DNA of 64,000 bases from contig OX104130.1 in the NCBI GenBank assembly GCA_944470555.2, forward strand, positions 44,611,491-44,675,490. The letters run 5' to 3'. Both the position numbers and the translations under genes were made by a program. The notes beneath the pieces are model-generated. The model worked only from the letters and a program-made list of their open reading frames with translations. It did no database searches and was not told the DNA's origin. Below, one piece after another: positions 9,501 through 23,871 of the stretch (position 1 is the stretch's first letter; every line of letters begins with the position of its first letter). The stretch comes from Heterobilharzia americana (lineage: Eukaryota; Platyhelminthes; Trematoda; Strigeidida; Schistosomatidae).

Positions 9501-12500
9501 AATATCCGATATTGACCAAAGCGCACTGCGACGTTGAGTCTTTTATTTTGATGATCACTTTGCAAGCTTACTATTTTATGTCAGCTAATCAGCTATTCTG
9601 GAGCATCGTTAATTTGAGTAAGATGTCCTTCATTAAATTTTTAGGACTGGTATTTCTCACTACAAACGTTAAAAATCACTTACCTTGTATGATTACCAAG
9701 GTGTGTTGCTGCTAACTGTACCTATGATCTTTGCACCTATAATATCCGTATTTCTGTAGACTGCGAAATGACCTTTACTTCAAGTTAATATAAAACACAA
9801 TTTGCTTGGTCCATGTGGCAAATACTGTCTGACAAAACTATTTTTTTGTTTTTTAATTTCTCATGATTCAGGTTTATCTATAGTGGTATTCATTATTGTA
9901 ATTCTTCAGGTCCACACTTTTAAACTTCAGAGGTTTTTTAGAAGTTGATCATTTTTGAGTTATTTTTAACTAGACATAAGATACTTCACATCTAGAATAA
10001 GACTAAATATTTTTGAGTACGCGAAATGACTCTTCGAAAATTCGCTGTCTGCTAATTGCAAATTAGCCGTCTCAAATGTTGGTACAACATACTATACTGC
10101 TTGGTGCATTCATACAACTCGTTTAACTCTTTGTTGTTTGACTTCTAATTATTTTTCCCCTGTAAAGTGTTTCACCTACTAGTATTTGTATGTTAAAGAC
10201 TGGTAGGAACCTAACCTCTTTCTCCAGCCTTCTCGACCCATTCTTTCCATCTTTCTCAAAAAAAATTGTCACATCCATCATATTTGTAAGTTGTGCTCAG
10301 CTAATATGCTATTGTGTCAAATATTACTCTATTCTAATCGCCTGATTATCTATCTTACTGTTTTTACCTGTGTTTATCTGTAAATTCGGAGATGTAGCAC
10401 ATTGGGTTAAGCACTCAATTTTCAACCAGTGTCCCCTAAATTCAAATTGAACTTGACCTACTTCGACCTGGCAACTGGGCGGTATTCCTGTTGAATGAAT
10501 CTGCATGCGGTAGCTGACTTGCGTCTCTTCATCTTTTTAAATTCTAAAATGGCATTCTAGTTTTATTTTCAATTTGCTGATGGATAATATCTTTAATATA
10601 GCCAATTTTAGTTGGTGCCTGTATCAATGTGTTAAATCCAAGAGCTCACCTTTAACTATTTTTTAAAATGTGAATAACATATCAATGTAGTTTCTGGTAT
10701 GCGAAGTAAAAAGTTCGCACCTACTTGGAAAAGTTTTCGGTAAACGGATGTATAAAATTACTGTCCATGTAGTTATTAACAAAATTCCTTCCATACTAGC
10801 AAATCTTACATTTTCTTTGTCTACCTGTCAGTTGGAGTAACTGATAGCAATCATTGATGTTTCGGTTTAGCATGTATTTTATCTTTATTTTTTGTTTATT
10901 CCCAACTATCTCATATAGATAGCGCAAGAAAGTGAAGTGAAAGCTAAGGTTACACTTCAAATACGAGATGTCAGAGGTTGTCCTATGATTGTTTCACGTG
11001 CACTTATGGCAACACAACGGGATAAAGTAAGATACTTTTGTTTATCCTGCTTTTGTTTCGACAGTTCCTATTTTTTTAAATTACGTCATGAATTTTGTAA
11101 TAAGCTGGCTTTTCGAATCATTAAAAATCTGCTCTTTTTTGTTAATTTATTAGTGCAATATATGTAACGGTTGAAATTTAATTCAATCAAAAAGAAAATA
11201 TCTTCATCGAGTTTTTCATATTATAACTTCATATTGTGTTGATGTATTCATTTTCATTTGCATAAACTTTTTCATCCTTCATAATTCAACGTAAATGATC
11301 CGTATCCAAAAATAAAGATACCACAGTAGGTGGCCTATATTAATCCTTTCCAATAGTAGTAATGTACAAGTCCAATTTGGCTTTAGAAGCTCAAATAGAA
11401 AATGAGAGGGTTTCGTTAGTTGGAAATTTACTGCAAAGAATGAATCTCTAGATATTGGCAGTCTGACAGCTATTCAACCTTTTTTTTTTCCTTTTTCCTT
11501 AGGTAGTTAGTTCTAGTTCGTAGGAACAAATGGGACATATTGACACTTGTCAGTTATACCAGACACAGTGCACCAGTATAAAGTCTATCAGCTTAAATTA
11601 AAGTCGTAGAAGATGGAGAAGATTCAGCTGTCCTTAGCAAAAGGTGCTGGAAAAAATTGTTGACCGTATTCTCGACCTTTGAACTCTTTCTAATGCATTC
11701 GCTCCATATTTGAGACATACGTTGGTTAGTAATGAGGTCCTAAGTATATTACATAAAATATTTGAAGCAACCTTGTTGAAGCTGAAGAAAACCTTCTGAA
11801 GAGACCACAAAAATTAAATTTAGTTGACTAAAATGAATGAAGCGTGACTTATTCGTGTAAATCAATGGAAATTTATCATATTGTTGGGTGATTTGACTGC
11901 TTTCCTTAGAACTCCATGCTTAGTTTTGTCAACTTAGGGAGGTGTGATAGTATGACGGAACGACACATTCTGTAGACCTCGAATGACCTCGAATTGCTTT
12001 CAAACGAGAAAGAAACAGAATTATGTAAATAAATAATGGACCATCACGAAAATTGTTCACATCTTAACTACGATGAATACTTTCATTGTTTCTGTTTTAC
12101 ACATGCCTTAAATTAATTGGTTACCATCCTGACCTACAGTATCATCTACGCTTTACTTTATGTGTTGTCAAATTCGTAAAACAGTGCTATAAAGCTATGG
12201 AGTGACTTTAAAAGATATTATTTTAAACAATCCATTTACAAGTTTAACTAAACCTATAGAGGCGAACGACAATGAAACTTCTAGAAGAGGTTTGAAACTG
12301 ACTAAAATTTACTATGTTCAAAACACTTAACGTTTTGGTTGATGATAGCAGTGGAACCCAGAACTTGCATTTCTTTTTGGTTGGGACGTGTCATCGGCAC
12401 GTGCCTGCATCCCAGTGAATGGTCTTCCCAGCACCCATCGCCAGAGCGTTATCTACTGGGCTACTGACTTATAAGAGTCAGCTCTTACGCTTTTTTTTTT

Positions 12501-15500
12501 TAGTTTAAATCTAGCTGAATTATTTTTGCCTGATTATTTTGTTAGTTATCACACAACAGATAAAACCTGTGTTGCATGACGCAAACATTTGTGAAAACAC
12601 CTGTTTGTACACAGGGCAGTGAAAATATGTAAGTCGAAATCGAATCGATATCCGCTGAGTAACCATATGTGCAGTAAGCAATGGGTCACACCTATTGTAT
12701 AAGGGTTGATGATGCTACCTGGTTGTCAAGACCTCGGTAGGTGGAGTGGGACTCGAACCCGTAATCCATTAGTTGAAAGCCGAGTGTCTAGAGCAATAAG
12801 TCACAATGAATGTATGTACACCTCAGTTTAATTGCTAACCGCATGAAAGGCATTAATATGTAGCTATACTCTACTACAATCCACAAGTTCTACTCTTGAT
12901 TCCAAGATGGTTAAACATAAGTTGTGAATAATTAGTAGTTATCTTTAAACCAACAGTAGTGCGCTTAGAAACTAGAAGTGGATGGGAACTAAAGGATTAT
13001 ATTACTTTAATAGTACTTCATTTCATTTTGGCGATTTTTACTCTCAACATTTTAGAAAAAAGTTCTCCTTTTTTTATAGGCCAAACAAGGAACCCTAAAA
13101 ACGTTAGATGGATCAATAAAGCGTCAATATCCAGACGGCCGCGTCACCAGTGCTAGTCTACGATGTGCTGATCTGGATCAAGAAGTAATCCTTTTCAGAC
13201 TTTATTTTAGTTGTTGAATGTAAATTACAATGCGGATGTTTTTTTGACGTTCACCATTTGCTTTTAGAATGCATGTCGAAAAAGTTAGATTTCACTGCTA
13301 AATTACACTTCGCATAGCATGAAATGATATGTATGTTAGCTCTAATTTCTTTTCGCTTGAAGTAAAGATAATATCTAGCAATATATCATACGCTTTCTAC
13401 TCAAGAAGAAGCAATTTTCTCGCTTTATAATCCCAACAGTTTATCATATATGATCAATCGTGACGTCACAACAGTTTGATTTCTGATCGTGATAAAGTAG
13501 TATATTTCGTCGTACATTGTACTCTGTTTTGTCGAAAACAATTGTGTGGACCAGTAATTATATTTCTGTAATCGCCCTGCACTGCAGTCATTCACACATC
13601 CATTTTGCTTTACCTTAATTGGACACAAAGACTCAGGACTAAAAGAAAAATTCAAAACATTCACATTACTGTTAATTGGGATGTAAAGGAGTTTTTAAGA
13701 GCTTACATAGTGTCATTCATCATATCTGATTGGGAGATGGAAATTTGACACGGATGATTGGTGGTGAGTCATCCTTAGTTGCTTTGACGGGACTGCCATA
13801 CACTACAGGAAATACAAGCTGCCAATTTGTCAAAATTTATAATGCCATAAATGGAAAAGCGTCATAATTAAAGTGATGGGTACAGTTAAGAAGGGCTCTT
13901 TTCAACGAAATTATTTTCAAGTTACACATTCGTATATGTATGATATTTAAAGACTGTAATCCATGAGGAAGATATTACTTAAATAGTGGGGGTTGAAATA
14001 ATAATAATAACAATGTTGCTAGTTGATGACGTAAAGGTCGAATGATAACAAAAAGGGTTACGTAAGATTTTTGAATCGTTTATGAGGTGCATATGGATTA
14101 AAATGGGGTGAAGAAGTGATAGAGTTAGCAAACAATCAAAGGATTAGGTAATATGAATGAGACAAGTAAATTGGAATGAATCGAAAATGTTTTGTTAAAA
14201 GTTGCGGTTATTAGGAAAATCACTGGTTCAAATCAGGCTGTGGTTCAGATTTTCATCTCACCTTCAATCATCACCCAGTGCAAATACTAGTCTGCCAAAC
14301 CACGGCTATCTCAGATAGTCAAATCATAATCAAGCTCAAGTGAAATAACACCGGAAACAATTAAATATAATTAACAAAATGGTAATGACGACATAAGAGT
14401 ACAAAGATTGATCTATACTGGGTGATGATTGAATGTGAGGTGAAAATCCGGCCACGGTCCAATCAATCAATCATCACCCAGTATAGATCAATCTTTGTAC
14501 TCTTATATCGTTATTACCACTTTGTTACTATATTTAATTGTTGAAAAACGAAAAAGGAATGAACCACACCAAGACTAAAATAAGTTAAGGCCAAGACTGA
14601 GACAAAGACTGTGCATATTTCTTTTGCACACAAGGATCAGGCTTCAGTTCATGGATAGCCAAGGCCTCTGCTGTTTTAGAAGCTGAACACGAAGGAAACG
14701 TGAGGTGTTTGAGCGAATTCAATAGACGACCTTAAAATCATTGTTTGGGTCGGTTAAATGATTGGAATCGATTAAATACTGAAGGATAAGACTTCTGATG
14801 CATTTCCTTTTACCGTTGTAAAACCAGGCCGGAATATGTTCTCGTATACGTGTTGACAGCAATCTCTGACTACGGCCGATGTATCTTGCTCCACAGGAGC
14901 AGGTGAACTGGTAGATACACATGAATGTGGCCTGTCAAGGGATACAAACGGAGAACAATTTACGACTGGTAAAGATCAAGTGAAGTTTTGCTGAGAAAAA
15001 ATTCCTATTAATTGATCTGGAAAGATGATTTTTCAGGATATCTGATGCTGCATCAGCTTCAAATTCCAGATTCATGAACAAAGTCTTTTTAGAAACTGAG
15101 CTAATGGCTGGTTTCGCATATCTTTCTCGCATATTCTTATCGATAAATCGGCTAGGATAGTCGTTTTTTGCGAGCGTCCGTCTTAGAAAGTCAAGTTCAA
15201 CTTAGACGCAGTTCGTTCTACAAATATTACGTATCTAATAGCAGAGTGAGTGAATGAGGCTTCTCTTGCTCATGATCGACACCCAGCTATAGAAATTAGT
15301 AAACTGTCCATTCCACGTGGGTTCCCTGTAGATAGATCTTTTCAGCGTTCCATTTCATTTGATCTTCTTAATAATCACAACTTTTAACAAAACATTTTCG
15401 ATTCATTCCAATTTACTTGTCTCATTCATATTACCTAATCCTTTGATTGTTTGCTAACTCTATCACTTCTTCACCCCATTTTAATCCATATGCACCTTAT

Positions 15501-18500
15501 AAACGATTCAAAAATCTTACGTAACCCTTTTTGTTATCATTCGACCTTTACGTCATCAACTAGCAACATTGTTATTATTATTATTTCAACCCCCACTATT
15601 TAAGTAATATCTTCCTCATGGATTACAGTCTTTAAATATCATACATATACGAATGTGTAACTTGAAAATAATTTCGTTGAAAAGAGTCCTCTTCGCTGAA
15701 TATTTTGTTCCTGTGAGTTAAGAAGGAGTTTCAACGTAGACTTGATTTTATTTTCAGTTATTGTTCGTTTTACCTTTGAAGGTTGGGCGTTTCGCTGCTA
15801 CCTTCTAAACTTCTGTTATTTACATAAAAGTTCCTCCACTCATTGGTATAAATGTTTGTGATTAGATTCGAAAGTGTATAAAATTGTTAACATGGGTTCA
15901 TCGCTTTCATTCAGTATATTTTTACGAAAGCCTATTCACTATAACTCATGACCGAATTGAATTACTAAGTGAATGTATGTTTACACTGCTGTTATGTGTA
16001 CCTTATCGTATCTTCTAATCAGACTTTACTAATACATGAAATTTTTACTTTGAAAAATGTAATTAGATGGTGACTAGTTTGGGAGTATCAAAAGCTGTTC
16101 TTGAAAATGTTATTTTCTGTCATCAAGAAGATTCCAACTGGTCAGTTTGCCATGTTCATGGAAGTACTGTTTATGTATGTCTGTGTACATTTGTTGTGCT
16201 GCTTCATCTAACAATTCAGTTTGGCTTTAAACGTTATTCAGATTGAAAAATTCCCTTTTACACGAAAGACAAATTAGTGGAGAGGAGGAAAATTCTGTTT
16301 TCTGTCAGTTTTTTTAATCATCTGAGTGCATTTTCTGCGAAGTCTGTCTGTTGACAAATTTTGTGAACTCTGGTGTAGTGGCATCTCATTTCAAGTCATC
16401 ATACTCTGAAAAAAACATTCATGGAAAATTACTGATAATTGGTGACTCCCTAAGCTCAATATATTCCCCAGCCATCTCAGTCGGTGAAGGTTCACAATCC
16501 TACTGACTTACCTGCTTTCCTTGCCTAGTACCTTCTTCCTGTTCTTTACATTGCGGACGTGGTGATCCCGCCATATGTGAACAGTGCTATGAAAACGCTC
16601 TTGGTCAAATACCTGTAACTTCTTTATATATTATTTTCTTGACGGTTATGTCTCACAACAAAAAAAAACGATAGAACAGATGTACTGCAGTGAGGTAAAT
16701 TTATCCTTCAATGGATAGTCGGATAGAAATATAACAAAATGATTTAAAGGGCAGTCCAGTAAGATATATTCGAAAAAACACTCGTTACTTTTCAATAGCA
16801 GAAAATAGAAGAAAGCTACAACATCTCCGTTGGTTTCGATTCTGAGCCATATCTGATAACGTCTCAGGCCACCGATTTGTGTAACTCCTCGGATCCCACG
16901 CAGGGAGACGTGATCGATCAACAGATTCTAACCGATACAACTATCCTTCACCCTACGGCACCACATCGTACACTGACCGCCGCTCCTCTTCTTCCATCTA
17001 GTTCCAGGGTCAGCAAACAATGAACAACGTGGAAGCCGTTGGGACGACATGTGTAATACATGTCCCAGCCACCGAAGCCGGTGTTTCCAGATGACTTCAC
17101 CTATTGAATGACGATCTCCATCATGCTCAAACACACGCTGTCGTGCCTCAGAATTACTTATATGGTGTTAGCACGTGATACGAGCAATCCAGCGGAGCAA
17201 ATGATGATCGGACACAGAATCGTCGCACATCCTCAGCTCTGATAGGCCAGGTTTCAAGGGCAAAGAGCTGAACTGCTCTCACTGAAGCGTTACAAACCCG
17301 ACCTTTTACAGTCAGACTGACGTCTCGATCGCGCCCAAGGTGACTCACATTGACGTATGCCACTCCGGTTTTCGATATGCGGTTGGAAATTCCCCTCTCA
17401 CACCTCCACCAACACTCACACAACTACCCAGATACACGGACTTTTCGGCTACTTCCAACAGTTCACCACTTACGATGAACACAGACACAGGCTGCTGCCA
17501 ATCTTGAAAAGTACTTTTCACTTCGATGGTGCAAAGCACACACGATACTTGTGGACACTAATCGCCAACTGATTAAGTGGGATTTGAATAGCCTGTGTTT
17601 TATCGCACAGTAAGACGGTATCGTCTTCATGTTCGAGGTAGAATAGCCGTTCTCCAAGTAGTAGATCTACATCACCATTACTCATCTCCTTCAGGGTTGT
17701 CTCAAGAATGTCATTGATGACAAAGTTAGAGGGGAATGGGGAAATCGGGTAGCCCTGCCTAACCCTACTGCTGGTTTGGAACAATGATGACGGGTTGTTG
17801 TATGCGCTTACTCTACCTGGGGTGTTATTATATAGGGCTTTCAAGATGTGAATAAATTTCTCAGGTGCACCCCTCTCCAACAAACAATTACAGAGTACAG
17901 CTCTGTCGAACGAATCGAAGGAAGCCTTAGGGTCAAGAAACACAACGATTGTTGGCCTGCAATACATGTGGCGATGTTCAAGCATCTGGAGGAGGGTGAA
18001 CATATGATCAGTGCATCCACGCGGAATGAAATTCAACCTGCTCCTCGCGAATCCTTTCCTCACGTGTTTTGCAAAGTCCGCGAAGTATGATAGCGGCCAA
18101 TATTTTGGACACTGCTGGTAGCAGACTAATACCCCTATGATTGTCACTTACATTCAGCAGAACCTTTTTAAAGAAGAGCACGATAATGGCTTCATTGTGG
18201 AGTGATGGAACACTCTCAGTTGATCATACTTTCTCAATAAATTCAGTCAGCTCCCTGACTAGAGTCATTTCTCCGTCACTAAAAGAGTTAGGTTTAAGTT
18301 GTCTGGGCTGGGTGCCTTGTGGCGTTTCGGAGCTCTTGAACTTCCTTATGGACCTCTGCTTCATAAGGTGGGTCAGCGTTAACTGACCAGGAAGCACGAT
18401 ACACCGAAGGTGACAGCGCTAGTGCTGTGGGCCAGCTAAACTGCTTTTCGAAGTACTCCGGCCTGCGTTCCAAGTGTTTTCAAGGATTGTTTATCGAGTT

Positions 18501-21500
18501 GCGATCTACCTCACAGACCGTCTCACTGACACCACGCTTCCTGCTGCCTGTGGCTAGGATGAGCTGGAACATCTTCCGACTACTACCAGATGCAACTACT
18601 GTTTCCATCTGACTCGCGCGTTCTGACTACCAAACCCCTTGTTCCCTACGTAAGCATTGTGTAATCTTTCTCGTAAAAGACTTACGCGAACCATTGTAGT
18701 TGCTATCCGTGGCAATGGTCCAGCGAGCGTCAAGTTGCAGAGAGCTCGCAAACACTCTCTGTTTATTAGTGGGACATTCTTCCAAACGGAAAGCGGCTTT
18801 ATTCGCCGTTTTATGGCACGTTGCAAATCTAGCCAGTGATCGTCTACACTTCGTTGAGAATCGGTAGTCAGCCTTGAATCTGGCTCAGATTTGTGTTTGG
18901 CTGCAATGTTTGGTGCAACTGATTTGGCTGCATCGACCTGTTTAGAATAGTGATTTTGATGACTACCAAAACCCAAGACGAGCTTAGCATACACTAAAGC
19001 ATAATCAAAATCGAGACAAGTACTTCATATGAAGTGGCATTCCTGTATGCACCTACGCTAACGTTAGCTAATTGCAATATGATCTATTTGAGTCCAGGGT
19101 TGAGTGGTATATGGAGAACACCAAGTAGCATAAGACGATGGCTGTGCCGAGAGTTGGGGCGGGCTAGAAATAGGTTATAAGCTGCGCAAAGCTGCAGAAG
19201 ACAATACCCATTAACCAACCTGGGGCCAACTAGTCCTCCTTGGTCACCTGAAAAACTCTCCTCTGAGCCTAGACTCCCGACCTATGCATTCAATTCTATA
19301 GTTACCGCTACGCTATCTATCGAGCGCATTTGGTTGAGGTCACTCAGTTGATGATAGAATTCATCCTTGGTTGCATCCGGGCCACAGTCCGTCGGAGCGT
19401 AGGCAGAGATGACAAAGACGTATCGTTTCTCTTGCTGAGTACTTCTTACTCGATATGAACCTGCTAGCCCAACAGCACACAGATGACTGCTGATGGGGAT
19501 GCAGTCGAGTAGTGCAGATTCGTCACGAGCGCTTAGTGCGACACAAACACCAGCTAGGTCGGTTGCTGATGCCTCAGGATCCCCGGATAAGGGCTCATAA
19601 AATGTACTTTTCGAACTAACAGATGAGAACTTCACTGGGATCTTGTATGCAGGTCTCTGGAATGCATTAACGTCAGTAGTGGGGCTTTCCAAAGTTCTAA
19701 CCAAACCTGTCTGTTGTCCAATCTGCATCAAGGTACGAACGTTTAAAGTGATGAGCTTAAAGGATATGCGTGGTTTCAGGATAACTGTGTCACATGGCGC
19801 ACTGGAAGACGGCTTTATGAGAACAACTGTTTAGCGACCCAAGACGGTACAGACAAACCAGGAGTCTAAGCAATGGAAAGCAGTTGAGTGAGATGGATAT
19901 AAAGACGAAAGCGAAAATTATAATAATAAAAAAATACAGTTCATATGTAGAAACAAAAAAATACAATAAAATAGGAATAAACTGAGTAATCGGTTAAAAA
20001 GTTTTGAGTGCGAGGAGCTTTAGTATTCGCAGAAAGGTTGATTAATAGCTTCGAAATGTTTTTATGTTGTAAGCTCATAGTTCATATATTGAGGGCCAGG
20101 ATACTGCCAGGGTGACCAAACCAAATCAGGTCTCCAAGTCATCCAGATTCTTTCGTGGGTGTAGGTTGCACTTGACGTTAAATATAATCATAAATCTGTT
20201 AGTCAAACAGGTAGAGTGGCAGTGGATATCTCAGGTTTTCGTCACTCTAGACGACAATTCTCCACAAACCCTTACATGGTTGCATGAGTTTGAGTAGAAA
20301 GTCATGAGCGATACTCCATTCAAAGTCACTGCCACAGCACCTCACGGTTGACAAAGTCGAACATCTGCAGGTCAACCATGAGTAAGAATACCTATGTTTC
20401 AAAAATTATCTGGTTGAGAAGATTCGATCAATGCACGCTCTTTCAAATCTGAAGCTTTCTTAGTTTTCTCGATTTTGTTGTTCTTGAAACCCGGTCAAAA
20501 GTCATATTACTATGAATCGGAATATTTTGACCGCGATATTATTCAGACGGATTCCTTTGTAGTTGTGACGCACTATAATTGGAGAAAGAGATTAATTACT
20601 GAATTTTTGTCCTTCGAAAAGATATCCAACGCACGCAACAGTGATAATGAGCATCACATATTATTTTAACTAACTAATTTCGTCATTACTAGACCGAATT
20701 TTCCCAGGTGATAGGTCATTTTTGTAATTTGAAAGTGTCGTCTGTTTAGAGTATTCGACTGGAATAATAATTTTGATCATGATTTTTTAATTTAGAGCTA
20801 TTTTACTATTTTAGTACTTGTTTCAATAGACTATCCCTTTTCTTTCTTTTTTAGGCCTTTACAGGAGGCGAAGGCGGTAAAGCAGCGGTTTGATGACTTA
20901 TTTGCATCCTCTCGCTACGTGAAAGCATTGGATGCGATCAGAAAATGCAAACAAGAGAACGTTAGTTCTAAAACCCTAGTATTTTTGGAAATAGCCGTTT
21001 TACAAATTCCCGCTAAGTGCTGTTGTAGTGGTTATCATTCTGTGAAAGATGTGTAACTTTCTTAGGTTAGATCTTTATGTGCTTTGATAATAATGATGTG
21101 AACCTCAGTATTTTCTTACCCCAGTGTTTTTCAAACAGTATCATATTCACATAATTGTTTATCGACCGTTTATACTTAATATTTAAGAAATGTTTTGCTA
21201 GTACAGTGTAGTTATGAGATGGTGGAGAATATTTGCATCTAAGGGGGATGATTTCGGGTGGCGTTGTATTCTCTGAGCTGGACATTCTAGGTATCATCGT
21301 CAACACAAACATCAGAAGAAAGTTAGCTACGAGAATTTGTCCATAATTATTTTAGTAGCTTTTCCTACGACGTTGGGTGTGATTAATCGTTCCTGCCATA
21401 ATCTTGTCATTACTTTCACATGCATTTCAATTACTTCCCCTACTCACCAGCACTTCTTTAAATGTTTCTTATTCGTTGGTATATTGGATCAATGTCAGTA

Positions 21501-23807
21501 TGTTTATTGATCACTGATAAACCTGAATCCTGAACTTCTAAAACACCTGTCGTATTTTTTATCTTTTTTATAGAAGATTTTTAAAGTTTGCTAGTGTAAT
21601 TCATTTCTACAATTGTCCACATACATGTATACGCGCAAAGATGTAATGTAGCACTTCACTGCTAGTGTATTTCCGTGTAGGCGAACACATAGGTCGGCCA
21701 CTTTGTTCAATATGGTATTTTTCACAACTTCTGCCGTTTATTTTGTGGAAAACATTAGGCTTGTCTTCCCTTGTAATTGTGTCTTGGTTTACGTAACGTG
21801 AAGAGGTTTTCTAGATTCATGAGCTACTGCGATTCCAAAAGGCTTTTGAAACCTGGTTGTAATCTCCGAAGCCTTTTTTATATACGGTCAAACCATCCAA
21901 CTGTCCGTTTCCACGATGAGTTTTCAGTTGACAGTGGATTTGACAAATATCTTTTCACGAAATTGCGTGGATAGACGTTCTTTCGAATGATGGTTATCAA
22001 ATAGTTTTCTTCGTAGGGTGGATGAACTTTAATGCGTTTTTGTTCTTTTGGAAAATGTTTTTACACAACTAATTCTGTGTTCTTTGGTTGTTTGTTCTGT
22101 AGTTGAAGATTTGATAATTTCGAATTAGTATTCAATATAACCGACTTTCAAATTTCCCCTAATCCGTTCTGTTGATCAGAACATTGAAAAATGGACGTTT
22201 GTCGTTCACTTCTTTTGCAGTTATGAATTTTATGTCGTCAGTAACACTATTGATTAATTTCCAGTTCATTTCTTTGAATAATGACAGACGTATCATCTAC
22301 ATATCAAACCCGAAGTTTTGATTTGATCAGTTACAAGATTACAACTGCCAATCTTTGCACTAGTGCTACTGCAATCAACCAGTATATCGGTGATCCCATT
22401 GGTGTTCCTTAAGTCCACGTGAACACTTTGTCGTTGAATTGGAAACATGTTCCAAGATATAAATCAATTAATTCTATGAAACTTGTGTGCTTGAAGATAT
22501 AGATATCATTGGCTAGAGGAGTCACTGTATTCTTGCTCATTTTCCGTTCAACTGAGGTTTATACAGCTATGACATTGAGTGACACCATCGGTTGCTCGTT
22601 GTCAATATGAATATCCTAAGTCTTCTTAAAACTCATTTCAGAAAGTTAACAGAGTGGTTGTACGATTCTACAAAATGTCTCAGTTTTATCAAGATTTTTG
22701 TTGATGAACTGTGTGTTAGAGTCTCTGGTAGTACAACAGTTAGTAAAACAGGGGTCCACTGCTTGTGTATTTCCAGTCTAATATAGACACATGGAAGCAC
22801 AAGTCCATACGATTTCATTCACCGTTGGTTTTACTTTGTAATTTGCCCTGCTTTGATAAGCTTGTTAAAGCTCTTTGTGATCTGGGTATCGACCTTTTGA
22901 ATAGGGTCTGTCTCAATAGGTTGGTTCATATTTCGACCCATAAACAAATCTTCCGCCTTCTTAACGTAGTCATTTTTATTCATGAGCCCTTCGGTGCGCC
23001 TTTTGTCAGTCAGAACTACAGCCATATCACTTTTATTTCTCAGTCTCTTAAGAGCTTTCACTTCTTTATTGGTAAGTTGAGTATAATTTTTCCTCCATAC
23101 AGTCAGAGGCACAATTACTTGTCTTATTCTTAGTTGGATCTCATTGTTCAGTTCTGATGTCTTCATTGATGACTTTGTGGTAGCGAATATTTTTGTTTCC
23201 GAAGCACCTTCAGTATTGTAATTGAGTCCTTTTAGGAGAAGTTCTACAGTTTCGGTCCGAAGTTGTTTGGATAAGTTGACTGAAGTCATTTGCTTCCCAC
23301 TCTTCTGTTGAGATTCTGACTGGAACGCTTTTTCCCTGCTCTTTCTATCATCTGTTTGACTTTTCCCCTCGCAGGTGTCAACGTTATAAGGTGTTCTGTT
23401 GTAAATATTCCTTCTAGTTTTCTCTTATGGCTACCAATATTTTTTTGGTATGTGAAGCTAGTCCATCAGCTTGCACAATCAAATTTTAAATGTGATATGC
23501 ACTATCTTTTGACGTTACGACAAACAGATTCAACTCAACCTACTGTTATAAGTGGGCACTTAGTTGGAGTATTTATTTCATTATTTGAATCGTATGCCGG
23601 GGACTGACTTGACGTTAATTACAGTGTTTACATAGATATTTATTATTTAACTTTTCCCTTTAAATGTTCTGCAGATATAAGAGGGGAAGCACAATGAAAA
23701 ACGGTCTTGTTAGGACTGTGGTTTACTTGTGCTGAACTACTTTTGGGACATCGCTTGTCAACTATTAAATTTACAGACTGTTGGCAGCATCACACGAAAC
23801 CGTGCAA

Positions 23808-23871
<64 letters not shown>

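Larger units (their letters stand above)
8211..10918 (+). other. RAD50 intron 2
   Basis: GT...AG intron. It holds a foldback-repeat tail near 9240-9312 and a SINE near 10385-10510. A minus-strand open frame at 8353-8673 resembles nothing I know and is probably chance. Confidence 0.55.
11027..13079 (+). other. RAD50 intron 3
   Basis: GT...AG intron. SINE-like segments lie near 12345-12485 and 12630-12808; the rest is AT-rich with no recognised feature. Confidence 0.55.
13896..15686 (-). mobile_element. Penelope-like element with inverted terminal repeats (internally deleted)
   Basis: Two 321-bp arms, 13896-14216 and 15366-15686, are near-perfect inverted complements. Between them, on the minus strand, lie the C-terminal pieces of a Penelope protein: the RT-endonuclease linker ([15 protein letters not shown] near 15150-15190), a GIY-YIG endonuclease ([12 protein letters not shown]...RIREH) and the C-terminal block [12 protein letters not shown]. 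Inverted terminal repeats and a GIY-YIG domain are typical of Penelope-like elements. The RT domain is missing and the frame is broken. Confidence 0.8.

Noticed and set aside
13896..15686. LTR retrotransposon or DNA transposon with terminal inverted repeats
   Set aside because: The repeats are inverted, not direct, and the interior encodes a GIY-YIG Penelope protein rather than integrase or a transposase.
17848..18386. Plus-strand open frames over 17848-18386
   Set aside because: These are antisense shadows of the LINE-C reverse transcriptase on the minus strand.
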